From assembly GCA_042091695.1 (NCBI GenBank), contig JBELHA010000020.1, positions 1-46,482 of the forward strand: 46,482 nt of DNA. The letters run 5' to 3'. Shown in pieces: positions 39,930 through 46,482 of this stretch. The translations under genes and the position numbers were made by a program. Numbering within the stretch: the stretch's first letter is position 1; each line of letters begins with the position of its first letter. The notes beneath the pieces are model-generated. The model did no database searches, was not told the origin of the DNA, and saw only the letters and a program-made list of their open reading frames with translations. The DNA is from Flavicella sp042091695 (lineage in GTDB: Bacteria > Bacteroidota > Bacteroidia > Flavobacteriales > Flavobacteriaceae).

Positions 39930-41107
39930 TTGGCGTTTCTTCTATCTTATTTATTGTTTTAGGGTTTGTGCTATTGACACAATTTAAAAGTATTTTGCTA
40001 AAGCTGACCTTATTTATTTATTGGTACCCATTGATAACCATGTACTTGTTTTGTATAGATTATCCTCTTGGTGGATCTATTGATATTTTAGGAAGGCCTA
40101 TCAACGAAATATTCTCTGAATCTGCTCTTATTTACGCAATTGTTGGGTATTATTGCTTTGTTGGTGTGATCTGGAAACTTAGAGATCATAAATTTGAGTA
40201 CGAACGGATTGAATTCACTGAAAGCATGCGATTTTTTATTGCATTATTGCTTCTAATTACATCCGTTTTAGCATACCCTAAAGCATTTGGCCTTGCAGAG
40301 CAACGTTGGAATTTAATAGCGGGACCATGGCTAGTGATATCAATATCTTTAAACACAATCTTATTTTTAAGCTTTGAAAAATTAAAGTCACTTTCCTCAA
40401 TCATTCAAATACTAACTGCAGTGTTATTAATTGCAGGAGGGGAAAGGGTAAATTCTCTTACCACCGTATTGTTATTTTTTATTTTGCAAACCAATACTGA
40501 CAGTGAAATTATCAAAGAGAAAAAACTAAATCTAAGTCTTATTATATTTGGCTCATTGGCAGTTGTAACAGCTATTGGCGCACACTATTGGAGAAATGGT
40601 GAGGCATTCAAATTATTGTTACTCTATCAAAACATCGTGTCCTCAAGTACGGTAGGTGATGTTACACACATCTACTTTTCATCATTTACATATTTGAATG
40701 AGAAAGGAGTCGAGATTGGACCTGTTTTGAATGAAATAGGAAGCTTATTATACCTACCAGGTATTGGCGGAACAGGAGAAAACGTTGTTTACAACTTCAC
40801 AGAAATATTGAGAGAATATGTTTACAACTATGGTGGAGGACTTTTCTACACAGAAGGAGTTTTGATCTTTGGAAGACTAGGAGTTCCTATTTATGCTATT
40901 TTCTATGGTCTATTTATCAGAATCTTATTTCGTTATAAAAACCACTATATGTCAATTATAGCCATTGTATTCTTTGTCCTACAATTTAGAATTCAATGGT
41001 ATGGATTTGTCTATATATATACACCGATATGGTTTTCTATAGTCATGCTCAAATTTTTGAATGTGATTAAAAGACAACAAAGTTATTTCACCATAATAGA
41101 AGAATAG
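39926..41107 (+). CDS. Wzy-like O-antigen/capsule polymerase
   Basis: 393 aa with about 10-11 hydrophobic segments and a large periplasmic loop before the last helices (about 235-310, containing NGEAFKLLLLYQN and GTGENVVYNFTE). This layout and the position between glycosyltransferases fit a Wzy polymerase, which links repeat units on the periplasmic face. Wzy proteins share little sequence, so the call rests on topology and context. Its last base is directly followed by the next start codon. Confidence 0.75.
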   Translation: MIGVSSILFIVLGFVLLTQFKSILLKLTLFIYWYPLITMYLFCIDYPLGGSIDILGRPINEIFSESALIYAIVGYYCFVGVIWKLRDHKFEYERIEFTESMRFFIALLLLITSVLAYPKAFGLAEQRWNLIAGPWLVISISLNTILFLSFEKLKSLSSIIQILTAVLLIAGGERVNSLTTVLLFFILQTNTDSEIIKEKKLNLSLIIFGSLAVVTAIGAHYWRNGEAFKLLLLYQNIVSSSTVGDVTHIYFSSFTYLNEKGVEIGPVLNEIGSLLYLPGIGGTGENVVYNFTEILREYVYNYGGGLFYTEGVLIFGRLGVPIYAIFYGLFIRILFRYKNHYMSIIAIVFFVLQFRIQWYGFVYIYTPIWFSIVMLKFLNVIKRQQSYFTIIEE

Positions 41108-41940
41108 ATGAAAAAAGCATTAGTAGCAGACTGGTATTATGTCAATGGAGGAGCCGAAAAGGTAATACATTCCCTAAATTCTATATGGGATGATTTTGAA
41201 CATTACGCATTGATCGATTTTCTTGGAGAAGAGGATAGAGATTATGTGTTTCCTGGTAAAAACAAACAGGTAACAACCTCGTTTATTCAAAACTTACCAA
41301 CCGCAAAAAGTAACCACAGAAAGTTTTTACAATTATTTCCAAAAGCAATTGAAAGCTTTGACTTGACCGATTACGATCTCATTATTTCATCCTCTGCTTC
41401 TATAGCAAAAGGGGTTTTAACACACACAAATCAAACTCATATTTCGTACATCCACTCCCCCATGCGCTATGCTTGGGATTTGTATTTTGAGTATTTAAAA
41501 ATTGCAAATCTAAAAGGTCCAAAATCGTGGTATGCTAAAAGTGTGTTGCATAAAATTAGAACGTGGGATGTTATCAATACCAACAGAGTAGATCATATTG
41601 TGGCAAATTCAGAATACATCGCTAAAAGAATACAAAAAGTATATAGAAGAGANNNNNNNNNNNNNNNNNNNNNNNNNNNNNNNNNNNNNNNNNNNNNNNN
41701 NNNNNNNNNNNNNNNNNNNNNNNNNNNNNNNNNNNNNNNNNNNNNNNNNNNNTAGAGACTATCTCAGAAAACAAAAGTGGTACTTTCTTTTATGAGCAAA
41801 CACAAAATGCCATCATAGACAGTGTTATCGAATTTGAAAAAAAGAAATTTGATTATGAAACCGTTAGAAAAAACGCAGAGAAATTTAGTAAAGACATTTT
41901 TGAAACTAAGTTTGAACGTTTTGTAAATTCAAAAGTTTAA
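41108..41940 (+). CDS. GT4-family glycosyltransferase, interrupted by an assembly gap
   Basis: The N-terminal 181 aa (41108-41652) begin KKALVADWYYVNGGAEKVIHSLNSI and contain ISYIHSPMRYAWDLYFEYLK and VDHIVANSEYIAKRI: the N-domain of a GT-B glycosyltransferase like those of the WbaZ/mannosyltransferase group. After the Ns, 61 codons (41755-41937) in the frame closing at TAA 41940 give ETISENKSGTFFYEQTQN... with NAEKFSKDIFETKFERFVN, the usual C-terminal helices of the same family. The two pieces are out of frame across exactly 100 Ns, which are a placeholder. Most of the donor-binding domain (roughly 110-130 residues) is missing, so this is not evidence of a pseudogene. Confidence 0.82.
41653..41752. 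other. Assembly gap (100 Ns)
   Basis: Exactly 100 N, a conventional scaffold placeholder. The true length is unknown; from glycosyltransferase size it should be about 350-400 bases if no other gene lies in it. The gap may indicate a repeat or a structure that was hard to sequence. Confidence 0.97.
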
Positions 41941-41945
41941 TTCTC

Positions 41946-43340
41946 ATGAATAAATTTAAACGAAAATTATTTTTTAGCATCTCTGCCCTTGTAGATTTAC
42001 TATTATTGGTTATATCTTTTTTAATGGCGAGTAATTTAGTCTTCAAAACAGTCACCCCACAACCATCCTATTTTTTGATTCCTTTTTTAGGATGTACCTT
42101 GATCTGGTTTGTAATAGGCATTCAATTAGACTTATACGACAACTCCAAGCAAATACATTCACACAATGTTTTTGCTAAAAACTCACTAGGCCTTTTCTTT
42201 TTCTCTCTAGCGAGTTCAGGGTTTCTGTTTTTAATAACGGATTACAAATACTCTAGACATTTTTTGATTGATGTATTGTTTATACACGCAATACTTATAT
42301 TGTTGTGGAAAATCTCACTCTTCTTAGTAGAAAAATCCATTCGCAAAAAAACACCTCCAACAAAAAACGTAGTAATCGTTGGATACAATAGTCAGTTGGA
42401 TAAATTGATCTCAACCACCTACAATAATTCATTTTTCGACTTCAAATTAAAGGCTGTATTTACAGATGAAAATGTGTTAAATAAAATGTCAACGGATGCA
42501 GACGTTGCCCAATTAGACAAAGCCATAAACTATATAAAGAATCATAAAATAGACCAATTATTAATATCCTTAAAATCTGAAAGAACAGCACTTTTAAACG
42601 AACTCTTAAAAATAGCAGACAACAACCTAATTAGAGTTCATATTATCCCTGAATTTTCTGATTACCTACCTCAGCTATTTTCAATAGACTATGTAGCTAA
42701 TATCCCTTTATTAAAATTAAGAGACGAACCACTAAAGAGCTTGACAAATAGAATACTTAAAAGAGGAATTGATGTTTTTTTAAGTTTACTTGCTGTACTC
42801 TTTTTATTCTCTTGGTTGTTTCCCATAATCATGATACTTATCAAGTTGGAAAGCAAAGGACCTGTCTTTTTCAAACAAAAAAGAACGGGTAGAGATGGCG
42901 AAGATTTTTCATGTCTAAAATTTAGGAGCATGAAAGTAAATAGTGAAAGTAACTCCAAACAAGCAACAAAAAATGATGCTAGAGTCACTAAAGTAGGGCA
43001 CTTTTTGAGAAAAACTAGCTTGGATGAATTACCACAAATCATTAATGTGTTAAAAAACGAAATGTCGCTGGTCGGACCAAGACCGCATATGTTAAAACAC
43101 ACTAAAGAGTACAAAGAGCTCGTAGATAAATTTATGGTGAGACATTATGCAAAACCAGGTATTACTGGTTGGGCACAGATTAATGGCCATAGAGGAGAAA
43201 CCAAGGAAGTAGAAGACATGAAAAAAAGAGCAGAAGCTGATATTTGGTATATTGAAAACTGGAGTGTATTCTTAGATATAAAAATAATTGTAACAACAAT
43301 ATTTGTTGTTTTTATCAAAAAAGATCCCAATGCTTATTAA
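41946..43340 (+). CDS. Polyprenyl-phosphate sugar phosphotransferase (WcaJ-like)
   Basis: 464 aa. Four N-terminal membrane helices (~8-115), a CoA-binding-like Rossmann domain (~138-245, NVVIVGYNSQLDKLI) and a fifth membrane helix lead into the catalytic domain: KRGIDVFLSLLAVLFLF, SKGPVFFKQKRTGRDGEDFSCLKFRSM, RKTSLDELPQIINVLKNEMSLVGPRPH, and HYAKPGITGWAQINGHRGET. It moves a sugar-1-phosphate from a nucleotide sugar to undecaprenyl phosphate, which starts each repeat unit. Which sugar (glucose, galactose or another) cannot be told. Although initiating, it is placed near the end of the operon. Confidence 0.95.
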   Translation: MNKFKRKLFFSISALVDLLLLVISFLMASNLVFKTVTPQPSYFLIPFLGCTLIWFVIGIQLDLYDNSKQIHSHNVFAKNSLGLFFFSLASSGFLFLITDYKYSRHFLIDVLFIHAILILLWKISLFLVEKSIRKKTPPTKNVVIVGYNSQLDKLISTTYNNSFFDFKLKAVFTDENVLNKMSTDADVAQLDKAINYIKNHKIDQLLISLKSERTALLNELLKIADNNLIRVHIIPEFSDYLPQLFSIDYVANIPLLKLRDEPLKSLTNRILKRGIDVFLSLLAVLFLFSWLFPIIMILIKLESKGPVFFKQKRTGRDGEDFSCLKFRSMKVNSESNSKQATKNDARVTKVGHFLRKTSLDELPQIINVLKNEMSLVGPRPHMLKHTKEYKELVDKFMVRHYAKPGITGWAQINGHRGETKEVEDMKKRAEADIWYIENWSVFLDIKIIVTTIFVVFIKKDPNAY

Positions 43341-43379
43341 ACTTATTACATATATTTTATTAATTTTGAACCAAAAATA

Positions 43380-44159
43380 ATGCTACCAATTATCGCACGA
43401 TTATTCTCCCTATTATTCACCTGCAGCTTACTGTTTTCTTGTGCATCAAACAAGGATGTACTATACCTACAGGATATTGAAGATTATAGTAATTCTTCCT
43501 CTAATTCCATCAATCAAATTAGATTTAAAAAGAACGATGAAATACTGATAAACATCTCTTCGTCTGACAACAAATCTGCAATGCCGTTCAACCTACCTTT
43601 GGTAGCTGGATCTGGAAGTCTTCAAGTACAAGCTTTACCTACTTTACAAACGTATTTGGTAGGACAAGATGGAAGTATACAATTTCCAATACTGGGTGAA
43701 ATTTCAGTAATAGGATTGACTAAAAGAGAATTGAGAGAAAAAATTCACAATAAGATAAAAAAATACGTGAAAGACCCTATCATCAATATACGAATTACAA
43801 ACTTCAATATTTCTGTATTAGGTGAAGTAAGAAAACCTGGTATGTATCCAGTTCCAAACGAGAGAGTTTCTGTTATGGATGCGCTGAGTTTAGCAGGGGA
43901 TATGTCTATTTATGGGAAAAGAAAAGAACTTTTGATTGTAAGAGAAAATCAAAATTCTAAAAAAGAGTACTATAAAATAGACTTAACTTCTAGTGCAATT
44001 TTTAATTCCGATTCTTATTATTTACAACAAAACGATATACTCATAGTAAACCCTAATGACGCACAAGTACAATCTTCTGTTTTCAATAGAAACACTCCTA
44101 TTTACGTGTCTATTGCGAGTTTACTACTATCAATGTTAACCATATTTTCTATCAGATAA
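43380..44159 (+). CDS. Wza-like polysaccharide export lipoprotein
   Basis: 259 aa. Lipoprotein signal ending LLFSCASN. It contains the Poly_export domain (RFKKNDEILINISSSDN, then TYLVGQDGSIQFPILGEISVIGLTKRELREKI) and one SLBB domain (NISVLGEVRKPGMYPVPNERVSVMDALSLAGDMSIYG). A C-terminal hydrophobic helix (YVSIASLLLSMLTIFSI) would cross the outer membrane, or the inner one in some Bacteroidota. It forms the export channel with the Wzc protein encoded 8 bases downstream. It is shorter than E. coli Wza (about 360 aa after processing), having one SLBB domain fewer. Confidence 0.92.
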   Translation: MLPIIARLFSLLFTCSLLFSCASNKDVLYLQDIEDYSNSSSNSINQIRFKKNDEILINISSSDNKSAMPFNLPLVAGSGSLQVQALPTLQTYLVGQDGSIQFPILGEISVIGLTKRELREKIHNKIKKYVKDPIINIRITNFNISVLGEVRKPGMYPVPNERVSVMDALSLAGDMSIYGKRKELLIVRENQNSKKEYYKIDLTSSAIFNSDSYYLQQNDILIVNPNDAQVQSSVFNRNTPIYVSIASLLLSMLTIFSIR

Positions 44160-44167
44160 TTTCCATA

Positions 44168-46482
44168 ATGCCTACAGAAAAAACAACATCCGTAAAACAA
44201 AATTTTTCTTTAAAAAAAGAGATTCTAAAATACCTTATACACTGGAAATGGTTTGCTGTTTCTGTAGTTAGTTTTTTAGTACTAGCCATCGTTTTTTTAA
44301 AAGTAAAAAACCCCATTTTTAACAACAAATCAACAATTCTAATAAAAGACGCTGAAGAAGGCAGAGGACTTTCTGAACTTGCCGCCTTTAAAGATTTTGA
44401 TGCTCTAGGTGGTGGCGGTAATGATAAAAATGATGAAATAGAAATTATCAACTCCTACTCTTTGGTCAGCAAAGTGGTAGACAGTTTAAAATTAAACGTT
44501 ATACAAGAAGCGGAAATAGGTCTTAGAAATTCTGATATTTTTGACATTACTCCCATCACTACTTCCTTTCGTTGGAATAAAAAAGAATACCGAAAGGAAA
44601 TAAAAGCATTAAAAAATGTCCTTATCACGCTTTTGGATGATAACTCTTACCACTTAGTATACGAAAAAGAAAACATAGACATTACAGTAACCTACGATAA
44701 GAAGGTAGCATTTGAGCAGGGGAGCTTGACTATCTCTAAAAGTGAATTCTATGAGCAGAATAAAAACCTCATTAATGACGAACAGCTAGAGCCTATTACT
44801 GAAATCGAAATTACGATCCACCCTGAAGATTACTTTACTACGGAACTACAAAAACAGATTTTAGTAAGTGCCAAAACTAAAAGCAGTAACGTATTAGATG
44901 TTTCCTTAAAACACTCTAACAAACAAAAGGCTAACAAGCTCTTAGATAATCTGGTATACCAATACAATAAAGATGCTATGTTGGACAAAAACCAAATAGC
45001 ATTCAATACTGATATCTTTTTAGACAAAAGATTAGCCATACTATCGAAAGAACTCGACTCTATTGAAAGAATTAAGGTTCGTTTTAAAAAGGACAATGAA
45101 CTGACGGATATCAAAGCAGAATCAGAAATTTTTATAGAAAACATCAAAGATTCAGATCAAAAATTAATGGACTTAGACATCCAATTAAGTCTTATACGCT
45201 TGATGATCAAGCAACTCGGTTCTCCAGAGAGAAAAAACAATCTATTGCCTGCAAATATCGGATTAAAAAACAGTGATATAAGTGCTCTAATAGTTGAGTA
45301 TAATAAGCTTGCTCTTGAGAAGAACAAGTTGTTATTAGAAAGCTCGACAGAATTCAACCCATTGGTTGTTGGATTGAATAGAAACATAGAAAGCCAACGC
45401 TACAATCTTGTTGAATCGTTGAAAAACGAAGTCAAAAATTTAGAATTAACCCGACTTGATGTGAACAAGCAAATTGCTAAAATTAAGTCAAAAATAAAGT
45501 CCATCCCAAGTATTGAAAAAGACTATATAAACATTGAGCGCCAACAAAATAGCAAACAAAATCTATATCTATTTTTGCTAAAGAAAAAAGAAGAAAACTC
45601 AATTACAATGTCTGTTGTGTCTCCAGTAGCCAAAATAATTGACCCTTCAAGTTCTTCTAATTCACCAGTATTCCCAAAACCAATTATGATTTTAGCCTTA
45701 GCATTAGTTTTAGGATTGATTGTTCCTTTTGGCGTGATATACTTCTTAGAAATCCTCAACACGAAAGTACAGACCATAGAAGATGTCAAAGAAATTGTTG
45801 GAGATGTACCGTTACTTGGAGAAACAATTCGTATCAAAAAGAACGAAACCGATGTGTTGAGTAAAAACGACAGAAGCTCATTAGGAGAAACCTTCAGGAT
45901 TATAAGAACAAATGTCAACTATTTTTTAGAAAATAAGAAACAACAAAACAAAGCCTCTAAAATCTTTGTAACATCAAGTGTCAAAGGGGAAGGAAAAACA
46001 TTCGTGTCATTTAATTTAATGCTATCCCTAGTAGACACCGATAAAAAAGTGGTCATTGTAGGTGGGGATATTAGAAACCCTAAATTGAATAGATATCTAA
46101 ACATGAACAGATCCAAATTAGGATTGACTGACTACCTAAACAATGGAAATCTTAGTGCAGATGAATTGATAAACAAAGTAGATTTTGCAGACAGGAACTT
46201 TGATGTAATAGCCTCAGGTAGAATTCCACCAAACCCATCTGAACTATTACTTAACAATCGCTTCAGTGATTTGATAAAAGAACTTGAAGATAGTTATGAT
46301 TATATCATTGTAGATACTGCTCCTACGATGCTTGTTACAGATACGTTCTTGATGAATGAAATAGCAGATTTAAACCTCTATGTATTAAGATCTGGACATA
46401 CGGAGAAAGACCTGCTTCCTTATATCAAAACAATTCATAAAAACAAGAAAATTAAAAACATGGCACTTGTTTTAAATGATGT
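44168..46482 (+). CDS. Wzc-like chain-length regulator and BY-kinase, 3' end outside the window
   Basis: 771 complete codons from the ATG at 44168, still open at the right edge. The N-terminal Wzz domain follows a short cytoplasmic part, with membrane helix 1 at ~27-45 (WFAVSVVSFLVLAIVFL) and helix 2 at ~506-527. Long periplasmic coiled coils lie between. The cytoplasmic kinase has Walker A SVKGEGKT (604-611), an A' region VVIVGGDIRNP (G632-G633-D634-I-R636) and Walker B YIIVDTAP (D716). The usual A' motif is DxDxR; here the first Asp is Gly, a change I associate with flavobacterial members. The tyrosine cluster that is autophosphorylated would be past the edge. It controls chain length and export with Wza. 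Confidence 0.9.
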   Translation, partial: MPTEKTTSVKQNFSLKKEILKYLIHWKWFAVSVVSFLVLAIVFLKVKNPIFNNKSTILIKDAEEGRGLSELAAFKDFDALGGGGNDKNDEIEIINSYSLVSKVVDSLKLNVIQEAEIGLRNSDIFDITPITTSFRWNKKEYRKEIKALKNVLITLLDDNSYHLVYEKENIDITVTYDKKVAFEQGSLTISKSEFYEQNKNLINDEQLEPITEIEITIHPEDYFTTELQKQILVSAKTKSSNVLDVSLKHSNKQKANKLLDNLVYQYNKDAMLDKNQIAFNTDIFLDKRLAILSKELDSIERIKVRFKKDNELTDIKAESEIFIENIKDSDQKLMDLDIQLSLIRLMIKQLGSPERKNNLLPANIGLKNSDISALIVEYNKLALEKNKLLLESSTEFNPLVVGLNRNIESQRYNLVESLKNEVKNLELTRLDVNKQIAKIKSKIKSIPSIEKDYINIERQQNSKQNLYLFLLKKKEENSITMSVVSPVAKIIDPSSSSNSPVFPKPIMILALALVLGLIVPFGVIYFLEILNTKVQTIEDVKEIVGDVPLLGETIRIKKNETDVLSKNDRSSLGETFRIIRTNVNYFLENKKQQNKASKIFVTSSVKGEGKTFVSFNLMLSLVDTDKKVVIVGGDIRNPKLNRYLNMNRSKLGLTDYLNNGNLSADELINKVDFADRNFDVIASGRIPPNPSELLLNNRFSDLIKELEDSYDYIIVDTAPTMLVTDTFLMNEIADLNLYVLRSGHTEKDLLPYIKTIHKNKKIKNMALVLND

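Noticed and set aside
42689..43114. 141-codon minus-strand frame
   Set aside because: Antisense to the highly conserved catalytic domain of the sugar phosphotransferase.
45523..45918. 131-codon minus-strand frame
   Set aside because: Antisense to the Wzc coding sequence.
1..46482. Insertion sequences, CRISPR arrays, defence systems
   Set aside because: No transposase, inverted terminal repeats with target duplication, repeat-spacer array or cas-like gene was seen anywhere in the window.

Overview
The window is AT-rich chromosomal DNA from a member of the Bacteroidota, most likely a marine Flavobacteriaceae. The signs are Bacteroidota-type promoters (TTG, about 19 nt, TAnnTTTG), a short archaeal-type prolyl-tRNA synthetase, PorT and a C-terminal sorting domain of the type IX secretion system (T9SS), a lipidated TamA-like protein (TamL), an AccD lacking its zinc finger, and tail-fibre-like surface proteins. 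It is one scaffold piece: 100 Ns at 41653-41752 interrupt a glycosyltransferase gene, and the last gene runs off the right edge.

Layout. (1) 1-7134 is accessory and surface-related, all on the minus strand: a secreted glycerophosphodiesterase-like protein that has lost its catalytic residues, a T9SS cargo protein, two paralogous tail-fibre-like proteins, then about 840 bp of non-coding DNA built of two degenerate ~335-bp units. (2) 7135-9880 holds a stand-alone AraC-type DNA-binding protein, rpsT between two identical tRNA-Glu genes, and proS. (3) 9880-18261 holds a W/G/N-repeat lipoprotein, a FadL-like barrel, a Nfu protein, ubiE, porT, an rRNA/tRNA methyltransferase gene and tamL. (4) 18387-23302 holds core metabolism and translation genes: fbaA, accD, rpsO, pnp, with clear intrinsic terminators. 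(5) 23375-31094 (minus) is an envelope unit: coaX, an outer-membrane barrel, a TPR protein, lptC, a 59-aa membrane protein, a CNNM/CorC protein and a PpiD-like chaperone. (6) 31221-31327 is tRNA-Phe with its terminator. (7) 31551 to the end is a tightly packed surface-polysaccharide operon.

The polysaccharide operon contains a complete Wzx/Wzy-type set: sugar aminotransferase, Wzx flippase, three glycosyltransferases, a Wzy-like polymerase, an initiating sugar-phosphate transferase, Wza and Wzc. Inserted in it (34108-38742) is an unusual run: a WbqC-like protein, an enzyme resembling ATP-grasp/glutathionylspermidine synthase, a PhyH-type oxygenase, a GT2 glycosyltransferase and a TauD-type oxygenase. 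The two oxygenases belong to different 2-oxoglutarate families and keep their iron ligands. This run is the best candidate here for an undescribed glycan-tailoring pathway; its chemistry cannot be read from sequence alone.

All calls come from reading the sequence and remembered family motifs. No database search or structure prediction was run.
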